22,028 nt of DNA from Spirochaetales bacterium (GTDB taxonomy: Bacteria > Spirochaetota > Spirochaetia > SPDA01). This document shows, in pieces, positions 14,014-22,028 of this stretch. The notes beneath the pieces were generated by a model. It was not told the origin of the DNA, made no database searches, and was given only the letters and a program-made list of their open reading frames with translations. Within the stretch, counting starts at the first letter, position 1. Each line of letters opens with the position of its first letter. The stretch lies in assembly GCA_004525155.1 (NCBI GenBank), contig SPDA01000002.1, positions 1-22,028 on the forward strand. Reading direction: 5' to 3'. Position numbers and translations under genes: made by a program.

Positions 14014-15984
14014 ATGAAAAAATATCTGCCTTTAACAGGTTTGATACTTCTCTTATCAATACTGTCCGCTTCCTGCGCAGGTTTTTCCGGGGCACAGGCT
14101 GCGGGGGGGCAGACTGCGGCGCCTCCGAAACAGGAAGCCGGCCCCGTAGGTTCCACCGCGGACGGATCGGATTCCGCCGCTGCCGAAAAACCGGCGGTCT
14201 CGGAGCCTGCGGCCCAGGAAGCAGCGGTTACTGCCGCCTCCCCCGGGGAACCGAAACCGGCCGAATCAGCAGCAGGGTCATCCGGCGGAGCAAAAACGAC
14301 CGATGAGCGTTCCACGGATGTCTCCAAAAAAGAAGGCGCCATGCCTGAATTTATGGACGAGAGTTTAGCCTCGGCCGAACCCACTGCCGGGGGCACGTCC
14401 GCAAAACCTAAAACCGCCGGCGCACCCGCAGCCCAGCCCTCCGCTTCCGGGCTCAAGGCGGGGTTCGCCGATGATAACCAGCAGTACGGGTACTTTATAA
14501 AATTCCTGAAAGAGTACGACAGCATTCCGCACCTTTCCCTGGACGTTGAGGAGAGGGTGCAGTTTATCGTTACGGATGCATCCGGAAAATCGATACCCAA
14601 CGCGGAGGTTGCCGTTACCGCCGGAAATACGCTTCTGTGCAGCGGGAGAACCCACGCCGACGGCAAATTTCTTTTTTTCCCCTCCGAATATAAACCGCCT
14701 GTCTACGACGCCGGCATACGTGAATATTCGGTGACTGTATCGGCCCTTAATCAGAAAAAGACCTTCAGCGTTCAGAGAAACGGAAAAAGGGAAATAACCG
14801 TGTCCTTCAGCCAAAACCGCGCCATCCCCCTGCCCGTTCCCCTGGATATCGTGTTTGTCATGGATACTACGGGCAGCATGGGTGAGGAAATAGAAAGGCT
14901 GAAAACGACCATAGAACTCATTCATTTAAATCTCAGCAGTCTCAAGACAAAACCAGCGGTGCGTTTCGGCATGGTTCTTTACAAGGACGTGGAGGACGAG
15001 TACCGGACGAGAATAATTCCCCTGAATGCAGACCTGGAAGCCTTCACCGCCGAACTGAACGAGGTATTCGCCTCCGGCGGCGGCGATACGCCGGAAGACC
15101 TTCAGGCAGCCCTGGATGATACGGTGCGCGCCATGCAGTGGAATCCCCAGGGTATCAAGCTTGCCTTTATTATTACCGACGCGCCCCCTCACCTCGACTA
15201 CAATCAGGATTTCGATTATGTCTCCGCATCGAAAATGGCGAGGGACAGGGGAATAAAAATCTTCAGCGTCGGCACAGGCGGACTCGAAATAACCGCGGAA
15301 TATGTATTACGGCAGATTTCCCAGTATACCTCGGGAAAGTACATCTTCCTAACCTATGGCGAAACCGGAGAAAGTGAAGGCGGTGCGCCCGGCAGCGTGA
15401 GTCATCATACCGGCGCCAATTATCAGACTGACAAACTCGAAACCATCATCATCCGTTTTGCAAAGGAAGAATTAAGCAGCCTTACCGACGAGCCCCTGGA
15501 GGATGAGGCGCCCTATTTTGAGGCTCATAAAATAGCAGACGAAGCGAGGGAAGACACCCTGAAAAAGCTTTTCACCCTGGCCCTTACCCAGCTTTCGGAT
15601 TTTTCGACATTCAAGCTGAGCAAGGCAACAACTGCGGCAATTCTTCCCATGGTGCCGGCAGATCCCTCCATTGCCAGAGACGCGGAATATTTTACGGAAC
15701 AGCTCATATTCAACAGCGCCGGCACTTCCCTGTTCACGCTCGTGGAGCGCAAGGATCTGCAGAAAATAATGGAAGAGCTTAAGCTCCAGCTTTCCGGCAT
15801 CACCGATGAGACAAATGCCTCGGAGATAGGTAAATTTCTGAACGCAGATATCCTGATTTCCGGCAGCCTTTACAAGAAACCGGCATCCTACGAACTGTTC
15901 CTCAAGCTGATCCGTGTGGAAACAGCGGAAGTTTTAAGTGTCACGAAAGCGGTGCTCGAGAAGGGTCTCGGCCTGAGCATGTAA
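14014..15984 (+). CDS. vWA-domain lipoprotein with CsgG/FlgO-like C-terminus
   Basis: The product has 656 residues. The signal peptide ends in lipobox LSASC, with lipidated Cys21. Residues 22-150 are a low-complexity Ala/Pro/Gly/Glu tether. Residues about 178-265 look like a carboxypeptidase-regulatory Ig-like domain (VTDASGKSIPNAEVAVTAG then GRTHADGKFLFFP). A von Willebrand A domain spans about 277-460 with a MIDAS-like LDIVFVMDTTGSMGEE (Asp284-T-T-G-S), GGGDTPEDLQAALDD and LAFIITDAPPH, so metal-dependent ligand binding is likely. Residues about 570-650 (LVERKDLQKIMEEL, then GKFLNADILISGSLYKK) match the N-terminal fold of CsgG/FlgO-like lipoproteins. It is membrane-tethered, facing the periplasm or the surface. 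AGAGGGG is a strong ribosome site. The ligand is unknown. Confidence 0.88.
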   Translation: MKKYLPLTGLILLLSILSASCAGFSGAQAAGGQTAAPPKQEAGPVGSTADGSDSAAAEKPAVSEPAAQEAAVTAASPGEPKPAESAAGSSGGAKTTDERSTDVSKKEGAMPEFMDESLASAEPTAGGTSAKPKTAGAPAAQPSASGLKAGFADDNQQYGYFIKFLKEYDSIPHLSLDVEERVQFIVTDASGKSIPNAEVAVTAGNTLLCSGRTHADGKFLFFPSEYKPPVYDAGIREYSVTVSALNQKKTFSVQRNGKREITVSFSQNRAIPLPVPLDIVFVMDTTGSMGEEIERLKTTIELIHLNLSSLKTKPAVRFGMVLYKDVEDEYRTRIIPLNADLEAFTAELNEVFASGGGDTPEDLQAALDDTVRAMQWNPQGIKLAFIITDAPPHLDYNQDFDYVSASKMARDRGIKIFSVGTGGLEITAEYVLRQISQYTSGKYIFLTYGETGESEGGAPGSVSHHTGANYQTDKLETIIIRFAKEELSSLTDEPLEDEAPYFEAHKIADEAREDTLKKLFTLALTQLSDFSTFKLSKATTAAILPMVPADPSIARDAEYFTEQLIFNSAGTSLFTLVERKDLQKIMEELKLQLSGITDETNASEIGKFLNADILISGSLYKKPASYELFLKLIRVETAEVLSVTKAVLEKGLGLSM

Positions 15985-16008
15985 ACTATTTATAAAAAGG
16001 AAATATTC

Positions 16009-16836
16009 ATGGGTCACTGCGTTGTTCCGGATGCGGAACAGATTCTCGACAAAAGTTATCCGGTACTGGACAAGGGATTTATCCGGCTGGTCGATTACAT
16101 GGGCGGTGACGAACGCATCGTGCAGGCCGCGCGGGTGTCGTACGGAGAAGGGACAAAAACGGTTCGGGAGGACCGGGGACTTATCCAGTATCTCCTGCGG
16201 AATGACCATACCTCGCCCTTCGAGCAGGTCGTGTTTACATTTCATATAAAGATGCCCATTTTCGTGGCGAGACAATGGGTGCGGCACAGGACCGAGCGCT
16301 TGAACGAAATTTCCAGCAGGTACAGCATCCTGAAAGACGAGTTCTACCTTCCCCCGGCAGAAGACATAAGCTTTCAGAGCGCCGACAATAAGCAGGGAAG
16401 GGGCACGGAGCCCGTACCGGAAGAGATCCAAAAACAGGTACGGTCCGCGCTGGAAGCGGACCAGCGCAGGGTATACGGCTCCTATCAGGAACTCATCGGC
16501 CGCAACATAGCCCGCGAACTTGCCCGAATCAATCTGCCCTTGAGTATTTATACGGAAGTTTACTGGCAGATGGACCTTCACAATCTCTTTCATTTTATCA
16601 GGCTCAGGACGGACCCCCACGCCCAAAAAGAAATAAGGGCATACGCAGAAGTCCTGTTTGACATTGTTTCCAAAATTTGTCCGCTGGCCTCCGAGGCCTT
16701 TGAAGAGCATGTGCTCAACAGCGTGACCTTTTCCGGAAAAGAGAAGAAGGCCCTGGACAGCCTTCTTAAGGGCCGTAAAGCGGAACTTCAGGGAAAGGAT
16801 CTGGAACGCTTCAACGAGAAAATCAAGGGATTATGA
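16009..16836 (+). CDS. thyX: Flavin-dependent thymidylate synthase ThyX
   Basis: The product has 275 residues. The ThyX signature RHR-x7-S is at 92-102 (RHRTERLNEIS), continuing into SRYS. HTSPFEQVVFTFHIK (about 67-81) and a C-terminal LRTDPHAQKEIRAYAEVL are the other family blocks that shape the FAD/dUMP site. It methylates dUMP to dTMP using methylene-tetrahydrofolate and NADPH through FAD, replacing ThyA. An AAGGA ribosome site lies seven bases before the ATG. The stop overlaps the next gene's start in an ATGA (16833-16836), so it is coupled to the membrane-protein gene and heads a four-gene operon. Confidence 0.95.
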   Translation: MGHCVVPDAEQILDKSYPVLDKGFIRLVDYMGGDERIVQAARVSYGEGTKTVREDRGLIQYLLRNDHTSPFEQVVFTFHIKMPIFVARQWVRHRTERLNEISSRYSILKDEFYLPPAEDISFQSADNKQGRGTEPVPEEIQKQVRSALEADQRRVYGSYQELIGRNIARELARINLPLSIYTEVYWQMDLHNLFHFIRLRTDPHAQKEIRAYAEVLFDIVSKICPLASEAFEEHVLNSVTFSGKEKKALDSLLKGRKAELQGKDLERFNEKIKGL

Positions 16837-17375
16837 ACTCAAAACACTGGGGATTTTTTCTTGGAGCCTTCTGGGAGCTTCTCCGTTTCGCGCTTGTGCT
16901 CCTGGCAGGTCTGACGCTGCTGATGCCGGCAAAACAGTCCCTGCCGTTCATGTTTCTTGTCTGGACATCCTCTCTGCAGCTCATGCTGGTGGTTGCCTAC
17001 GTGGCCCTGGGTCTCTACCCGGAAAAATACGGAGAGTATCTTCATCTGCTCCGGATAGGTAAACTGTTTTCCCTTATTCCTGGTACAATGATATTCGTAA
17101 TTCTCCTCCTTCAGGGAACACAGGGAGGTTCCGTTGCAGCGGAAACAGCACCGGTGCTCGAAAATTTGGGGCTTGGCATGAGCACTCCCGAACCCTATCA
17201 GCGCCTGCGTCTCTTCCTCGCCGTGATAATAATCTTTCTCGATTCAATCTTTCTGCTTTTTCTGCTGTTATTCGGCCGGGAGAAAAAAGACAAGCAACCG
17301 CCGGTTGTCAAGCCGCCGGCCCCGCCTGAAGCGCAACTGCCGAATCTTGATGATGTCACCGTGGAGGGTGAATAA
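16833..17375 (+). CDS. Four-TM integral membrane protein of unknown function
   Basis: The product has 180 residues. Four hydrophobic segments can be seen at about 10-32, 34-60, 72-90 and 123-147. They are followed by a charged, Pro-rich cytosolic tail (REKKDKQPPVVKPPAPPEAQ, then LPNLDDVTVEGE). I recognise no family motif. Translation is coupled to thyX by an ATGA overlap, and its TAA directly abuts the ATG of the MinD-like ATPase gene. Its position between them suggests it might serve as a membrane partner for the ATPase, but that is only context. Confidence 0.8.
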   Translation: MNSKHWGFFLGAFWELLRFALVLLAGLTLLMPAKQSLPFMFLVWTSSLQLMLVVAYVALGLYPEKYGEYLHLLRIGKLFSLIPGTMIFVILLLQGTQGGSVAAETAPVLENLGLGMSTPEPYQRLRLFLAVIIIFLDSIFLLFLLLFGREKKDKQPPVVKPPAPPEAQLPNLDDVTVEGE

Positions 17376-18536
17376 ATGCGCATCCTCCCCATAGCCAGCG
17401 GTAAGGGAGGCGTCGGGAAATCGCTCCTCGCTGTCAATCTGTCCCTGGCGCTCGCACAGGCCGGGAAGCAGGTTGTGGTGGCTGATCTGGACCTCGGCGG
17501 GTCCAACGTCCACCTAATCCTGGGCCAGACCGGGGTGCAGAAAGGCATCGGCACCTACCTTAATTCCGCGGATATGGATTTTGAGGAAATTGTTCTCGAC
17601 ACGGATTATAAAAACCTGAGATTCATACCGGGGGACGCGGAAATCCCGGGAACGGCAAACCTTAAAACCGGCCAGAAACAGAAACTCATTAAAAAAATTC
17701 GCGGCGTGTCCGCGGACTTCGTTATTCTGGACCTGGGCGCCGGCTCCAATTACAACATAGTGGATTTTTTTTTGACTTCCGGCAGGGGCATCGTAATTAC
17801 ATCGCCCACGCCTACGGCAAACCTCAACGCCTATTTATTCCTGAAGAACGTCATCTTCAGGCTGATCCATTCCACATTCAAAAAAGATTCCGCGGCGAGA
17901 GAGCACCTGAACAAGATATACGCAGCCGGTTCCGGTGCCCAGCGCATTTACGTGCCGAGACTCATCCAGACCATAAAAGAGATAGATCCGAAAAGCTACG
18001 CGTTGTTCAGGGAACAAATCCGGAATTTCCATCCATGGCTGGTGCTCAATCTGCTGGAGGATCCCAAGGACAACAGCAAATCCCTTAAACTGCGGCGCTC
18101 CTGCAGGGAATACCTTGACCTGGAAATAGAACACCTCGGCATTATATACAGGGACGATCTCCAGGATGTGGCGCTCAAGTCCCGGCTCCCCATTATCATT
18201 TACAAACCCAACTCGGTTCTTTCCCAGGCAATATACAGGATTGCGGACAAACTGATTGTTGAGGGGGAAGAGGAAAGCGAAGAACAAAATGAACTTAACC
18301 TGACCATCGAAACGATCGACGAAAGTTTTGAAGAAGCGGAGGTGGAAGCGGAGGTTGATTTTGAAACAAAGATGCGCTACATGGAAGACCTGCTTAATTG
18401 CGGCGCCCTTACCCAGGGAGATTTGATTGAAACCATAAAAACGCAGCAGTACGAGATTAGCCAGTTAAAAAAGGAAAACATTTTTTTCAAGGCGAAGCTT
18501 GCAAAAGCCATTAATGGCGGCTTTGCCGCTTACTAG
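17376..18536 (+). CDS. MinD/ParA-superfamily ATPase
   Basis: The product has 386 residues. The deviant Walker A motif is GKGGVGKSLLAVNL (9-22) with both signature lysines; VVVADLDLGGSNVH gives the switch region and FVILDLGAGSNYNIVDF the Walker B-like segment. These place it with MinD/FlhG rather than chromosomal ParA. After the ATPase core (to about 295) an acidic stretch and a C-terminal amphipathic/coiled region (about 330-386) extend the protein beyond MinD's usual 270 residues. There is no clear MinD-type membrane-targeting helix. The ribosome site GGAGGGTGA lies in the end of the preceding gene. It abuts the four-TM gene upstream and is followed after 13 bases by the FapA/DUF342 gene, a context suggesting a role in placing or building a cell-surface structure such as the flagellum. 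Confidence 0.88.
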   Translation: MRILPIASGKGGVGKSLLAVNLSLALAQAGKQVVVADLDLGGSNVHLILGQTGVQKGIGTYLNSADMDFEEIVLDTDYKNLRFIPGDAEIPGTANLKTGQKQKLIKKIRGVSADFVILDLGAGSNYNIVDFFLTSGRGIVITSPTPTANLNAYLFLKNVIFRLIHSTFKKDSAAREHLNKIYAAGSGAQRIYVPRLIQTIKEIDPKSYALFREQIRNFHPWLVLNLLEDPKDNSKSLKLRRSCREYLDLEIEHLGIIYRDDLQDVALKSRLPIIIYKPNSVLSQAIYRIADKLIVEGEEESEEQNELNLTIETIDESFEEAEVEAEVDFETKMRYMEDLLNCGALTQGDLIETIKTQQYEISQLKKENIFFKAKLAKAINGGFAAY

Positions 18537-18549
18537 ATCAGAAAGAATC

Positions 18550-21501
18550 ATGGCAGCAGTTAAACTGAAAGGAAATATCCGCTTAACCATAGATGAAGAG
18601 GAACTGACCGCTTCCGTCGTTTTCAGCGCCGATAAAGATGGAGAAGAATGGGACGCCGCAAGGCTCATCAATCATCTAACCCGGAACAAAGTCGTTGAAG
18701 GATACTCTCCGTCTTCCGTTGAGGAGGTGCTGGGAAAACTCTCCAAAACGAAGACCGGTGAATCTGAGATGATCATCGCCGAGGGCACCAAACCGGAACC
18801 GCCTGTTCCCGAACAATACAACTGGGAAGAACTCCCCATTCCGGAACCGTACGCCTCCTTTGCAGAGAAATTTTTCCGGAACGCACCGGAACCTGAAATA
18901 ATTTCGATAAAAATAGAAAAAATCAAAAAACGTAAAAAGATTTTAATAAAACAAAAACTGCCTTTTCTCCCGCCTAAGGAAGAAATCGTGGAAGTGGTGG
19001 AAAAAATAGAAGTCCCGGAGCGGATTTCAGTGGATCCGGAAGTGGCTGAAACCGGCTGGGTTACAGAAGGCCGGAAAATCGCCACGGTGTTCGCCTTCAA
19101 GCCGGGAAAAGCGGGAAAATCCGTCCTGGGTCTGCCCATCATGCCGGAGCAGAAGCTTGACGCGGATTTTTACACGGGAAAAGGGATAGTAAGAAAACGG
19201 GGAGAATTTACCGCCGCGGTAACCGGGGTTTTGCGGAGGGGAAAGAACTGGGTTGAAGTTTTGCCTTTCGCCTTCCATGAATGGGAGGTCCGTCTTTCCT
19301 CCGACGCAAACACCTGCCTGCTGGATTTTACACCGGGAAACAGCCTGGCGCCCCTGCCTTCCGCGGAGGAAATCCGGGAAGCGGTATTAAAGCTTCCCTA
19401 CCCTGCGGAACACCTTCTTCAGGAGGAAGAACTCTCGAAGATTCTAAGCCGGGCTGTATCGGGAGGTACAAATAAAAAGGACCTGGTACTTAGCGGGGAC
19501 AAGGACAGTCTTGCGGAAATCCGGGTATCCGAGGATAAACTCAAAGCGGTTCTTCATCTGGTAAAAGGACGGGGAAGGGGAAAGCCCTTAAGCCTCAGGG
19601 AAATAGGCAGCCTCATCAATGAGAGAAAGCTTAAAAACCTCAATTTCACTCAAATAAAAACCGACATCATGGCGTATTACAAAAGCAGCCAGGAGGAACT
19701 TGCAGGGTACCTTCTCTGTGAAGGGAGGGCCCCGGATCCGGGGACGGAAACTGCCGTAGAGCTTCAAACCACTTTTTTAAAAAAAGATGCCGAAATCCAG
19801 CTTAAAAAACGGCTTCAGGATGCGGCGCCGGATCCGGCAATCGTTTCTCTGGAAGAATTTCCCCCTGATACGGCAGAAGCCCTGTCTTTCGTAGTGAGTC
19901 ACCAGCCTGTCGGCACTATAACCAAAACTGATAAGGGAAAAGATGGTCTGGATGTGTACGGGAATCTCCTTCCCTGCGGAGAATCTTCAGGAACAAAGTA
20001 CAAGCTTTTCGAGCATCTAAAAGTCGAAAAGGATAAAATAATATCGGAAAAATCCGGGATTCTGGAAAAAGGAACAGCGGAAGACGGCACCCTGCTCCTC
20101 AGGGTCCGATCGCTAAAGGACGCCGAAATCGATGTGGAGCTGGCCGAGGACCGGATGGCAGGGTTTCTGTTCATAGAACCTGCTGAAGGCGCGGGGATAA
20201 AACCGACCCTGGAAGCTGTCCGGTTAAAAATAAATGAAAGCGGCATAACGAGGGGTATTCTCGAGGAGGACCTTTCCCGTGCTGTAACCGCTGCACAGAA
20301 CAACGAATCCATCCGGAATCTTTGTATCGCCAGGGGCCTTGATCCGATACATGAGACCAGGAACAAAATCGAGTACAAAATACACTTTGCTTCCGGAGAA
20401 AAAGTGACAATCCGCAAAGACGGCAGAGCGGATTATAAAACACAGCAGACGATAACCATAGTCAAGAAGGGAGATCTGGTGGCTGTAATTCCGGCAGCAG
20501 AAACGGCCCCGAGCGACGGCTGGGATGTTACCGGAAGAACGATACCTGCGATGTTGAAACAGGATTTAGAACTCGTTATCGGAAACAATATTATCCAGGA
20601 GCGGGACGAGAAAGGGAATGTGAAGCTGATTGCTGCCAAAAACGGTGAGCTTTTACATGATAAAAAATCCCTCGATATAAAAGATGCCCATACCATCAAG
20701 GGGAATGTCAGTCTGACGACGGGCAATGTCAAATTCCTCGGTTCTGTAAAGATATCAGGTACTGTTGAAAGCGGTTTCCAGGTGATTGCAAGTCAGTCCA
20801 TCATTGTTGGTGAAGGAGTTGAAGGCGCCCTTCTATCCGCAGGAAAGGACATAATAATTAACGGCGGAATAAAAGGAAGCGGTAAGGCCATTCTGCGGAC
20901 CATGGACAGCATCAGGGCCAGTTTCGCGGAGCAGGCAATGCTTCTATCCGTAGGAGATATAATAATAAAGAGCTATTGCCTGCGCACCGAGATAAAATGC
21001 AACGGTAAACTGACCCTGGAATCGGAAAAGGGGCACCTCATGGGGGGCCATGCAAAATCCAGAAAAGGTATGGAAGTAATGAACCTGGGCAGTATTTCCG
21101 GCCTGAAAACCCAGGTGAGTTTCGGGCAGGATTATCTGGTTGCAGATCAGATAGAGCTCGAAGAAAAAGAAATTGAAAAAGTAAATCAGCATATTTTAAA
21201 ATATGACACGTTCATGCATTCCCACGAAAAAAAAGGACATAAGACGAAACTTGAGGAAGCCCGGCAGGAAAAGCTCAAATTCTTAAAGATAATAGAAAAA
21301 CGCACGATGAGGCTTTTTACCCTCAGGGAAAAATTCGAAGAACATTTTCCTTCCTTCATTACCGTACGGGGAACGGTTTTTCCCGGTACTCTCATAGAAA
21401 GCCACGGCCGTATTTTTGAGGTAAAAAAAGAGGCAAAGTCTGTAACGTTCGAATTTGACCTTAAGACCGGTCAGATAAAACAGGAAAAAATACAGAAATA
21501 G
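18550..21501 (+). CDS. DUF342/FapA-family protein, unusually long, multi-module
   Basis: The product has 983 residues from ATG 18550; a TTG at 18499 inside the ATPase gene is an alternative. The FapA hallmark is GRADYKTQ, then KKGDLVAVIPAAE, then DGWDVTGRTIPA (nt about 20420-20550). Next comes a right-handed beta-helix-like run from KGNVSLTTGNVKFLGSVKIS (about 20700-21120) with short turns every 18-20 residues. A charged coiled coil (about 21150-21340) and a small C-terminal beta domain follow. The N-terminal two-thirds repeats FapA-type beta and helical modules, so the protein is considerably longer than typical DUF342 members (about 450-700 residues). Vibrio FapA affects flagellation, but in most bacteria the role is unknown. 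It is probably cytoplasmic: no signal peptide or TM segment is seen. Confidence 0.85.
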   Translation: MAAVKLKGNIRLTIDEEELTASVVFSADKDGEEWDAARLINHLTRNKVVEGYSPSSVEEVLGKLSKTKTGESEMIIAEGTKPEPPVPEQYNWEELPIPEPYASFAEKFFRNAPEPEIISIKIEKIKKRKKILIKQKLPFLPPKEEIVEVVEKIEVPERISVDPEVAETGWVTEGRKIATVFAFKPGKAGKSVLGLPIMPEQKLDADFYTGKGIVRKRGEFTAAVTGVLRRGKNWVEVLPFAFHEWEVRLSSDANTCLLDFTPGNSLAPLPSAEEIREAVLKLPYPAEHLLQEEELSKILSRAVSGGTNKKDLVLSGDKDSLAEIRVSEDKLKAVLHLVKGRGRGKPLSLREIGSLINERKLKNLNFTQIKTDIMAYYKSSQEELAGYLLCEGRAPDPGTETAVELQTTFLKKDAEIQLKKRLQDAAPDPAIVSLEEFPPDTAEALSFVVSHQPVGTITKTDKGKDGLDVYGNLLPCGESSGTKYKLFEHLKVEKDKIISEKSGILEKGTAEDGTLLLRVRSLKDAEIDVELAEDRMAGFLFIEPAEGAGIKPTLEAVRLKINESGITRGILEEDLSRAVTAAQNNESIRNLCIARGLDPIHETRNKIEYKIHFASGEKVTIRKDGRADYKTQQTITIVKKGDLVAVIPAAETAPSDGWDVTGRTIPAMLKQDLELVIGNNIIQERDEKGNVKLIAAKNGELLHDKKSLDIKDAHTIKGNVSLTTGNVKFLGSVKISGTVESGFQVIASQSIIVGEGVEGALLSAGKDIIINGGIKGSGKAILRTMDSIRASFAEQAMLLSVGDIIIKSYCLRTEIKCNGKLTLESEKGHLMGGHAKSRKGMEVMNLGSISGLKTQVSFGQDYLVADQIELEEKEIEKVNQHILKYDTFMHSHEKKGHKTKLEEARQEKLKFLKIIEKRTMRLFTLREKFEEHFPSFITVRGTVFPGTLIESHGRIFEVKKEAKSVTFEFDLKTGQIKQEKIQK

Positions 21502-21512
21502 GGACAACCCTT

Positions 21513-22028
21513 CTATTCCTGAACAAGTCCTTCGGAATCCATCCTGATTACCCAGATATTTTTTAAGCCCGGAAATGATTCGGTAATTCCCACGGCTGCA
21601 AGGCCGCCGCCCGGAAGAACAACGATGGATTCCGCAGTATCCGCCGCGAGCCCGCCGTAAGCCCGGTTCCAGAGCTGGTTCCCGGTAGCATCCACTCGGC
21701 TGATCCAGTAATCGATATTGCCCTTGTCGTCTTCCGTGCTGCCGGAGAGTACCAGGTCCCGGTTTTTTGCTTCCGCGGCCGCGGAAAATGTCTGCAGACC
21801 GATACCGTATACCTTGTCAGAGAGAACCGCTCCGGAGGGATCGATTTTCATAATCCAGCCGAAAGTTGCCAGTTTGCCGGATTTTGTCACAAGCCCGCTG
21901 ACGCCAGTGACGGTATAGGATCCGGCCTGATTGAGGATAATGTCCTTGGGCAGATCGTTGAAATCCCTGTCATAGGTTTTTTCCCAGAGAATTTTTCCGT
22001 CCGCATCAAGAGCCAGCAGCCATACGTC
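21513..22028 (-). CDS. Repeat protein, beta-propeller-like, C-terminal part (5' end outside window)
   Basis: The frame is open from the window edge to a TAG at 21513-21515 (171 residues). About 50-residue repeats can be aligned on a strand of the form W-[IVL]-x-[RKA]-[IVLM]-D-x-x-G-x-x-[LV]. The copies are VWLLALDADGKILWEKTYD, then GWIMKIDPSGAVLSDKVYG, then YWISRVDATGNQLWNRAYGG, then IWVIRMDSEGLVQE at the C-terminus. Between them a 'V/A-x-G-x-T/S' strand recurs (TVTGVSG, VLSGSTE, AVGITE). This resembles WD40/PQQ-like propellers found in exported bacterial proteins of unknown role. The signal peptide, if any, lies outside the window. It converges on the FapA gene, with 11 bases between stops. 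Confidence 0.75.
   Translation of the reverse strand, partial: DVWLLALDADGKILWEKTYDRDFNDLPKDIILNQAGSYTVTGVSGLVTKSGKLATFGWIMKIDPSGAVLSDKVYGIGLQTFSAAAEAKNRDLVLSGSTEDDKGNIDYWISRVDATGNQLWNRAYGGLAADTAESIVVLPGGGLAAVGITESFPGLKNIWVIRMDSEGLVQE

Noticed and set aside
15934..16710. Minus-strand open frame of about 258 codons
   Set aside because: It is antisense to thyX, which carries the RHR-x7-S signature on the plus strand.
21495..21520. Bidirectional terminator hairpin between the convergent fapA-like and propeller genes
   Set aside because: Only GGG/CCC plus a few A-T pairs with a bulge can be formed; too weak to call.
1..22028. CRISPR arrays, insertion sequences, rRNA genes
   Set aside because: No regularly spaced repeats, transposase motifs or rRNA-like sequence were seen, and all gaps between genes are under 100 bases.

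Overview
The window is a compact, gene-dense bacterial chromosome segment with no intergenic gap of 100 bases or more. Gene content points to an anaerobic or microaerophilic spirochaete, probably Spirochaetales (Treponema/Spirochaeta-like). This is an inference from four things: a large membrane-anchored TPR protein with the architecture of the periplasmic flagellar collar protein FlcA; an NfnAB-type ferredoxin/NAD(P)H transhydrogenase; flavin-dependent thymidylate synthase ThyX; and a MinD-like ATPase next to a very long FapA/DUF342 protein. No 16S or other marker gene is present to settle the taxonomy.

Layout. Bases 1-186 hold the 3' end of a RelE/ParE-type toxin gene, followed by a complete tRNA-Leu(CAA) on the minus strand (202-285). 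From 5344 down to 357 lies a tightly packed minus-strand operon: the FlcA-like TPR protein, a class III PLP aminotransferase related to glutamate-1-semialdehyde aminomutase, and a small exported protein that resembles chagasin-type protease inhibitors. Divergent from it is an exported protein with two tandem early-set (CBM48-like) domains. Next come nfnA and nfnB on the plus strand.

From 12300 down to 8624 a second minus-strand operon encodes an exported OmpA-domain protein, a two-TM potassium channel with an RCK domain, a stand-alone cyclic-nucleotide-binding protein whose start codon overlaps the channel stop, and an inositol-monophosphatase-family enzyme. Divergent from it, 12386-13936 encodes a DEAD-box-like protein that has lost its ATPase motifs but kept a DbpA-type RNA-binding domain. 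This is followed by a vWA lipoprotein with a CsgG/FlgO-like C-terminus.

The remaining plus-strand run is thyX, a four-TM protein, a MinD/ParA-family ATPase and a DUF342/FapA protein. These four are overlapping or nearly abutting and read as one operon. The window ends inside a minus-strand gene for a repeat (beta-propeller-like) protein that converges on the FapA gene.

The main points for a second look are the pseudo-helicase, the 271-residue Lys/Arg-free acidic region of the collar-like protein and the short motif repeated on both sides of it, the channel plus separate cNMP-binding pair, the OmpA domain lacking the diaminopimelate-binding Asp, and the multi-module FapA protein paired with a MinD ATPase.
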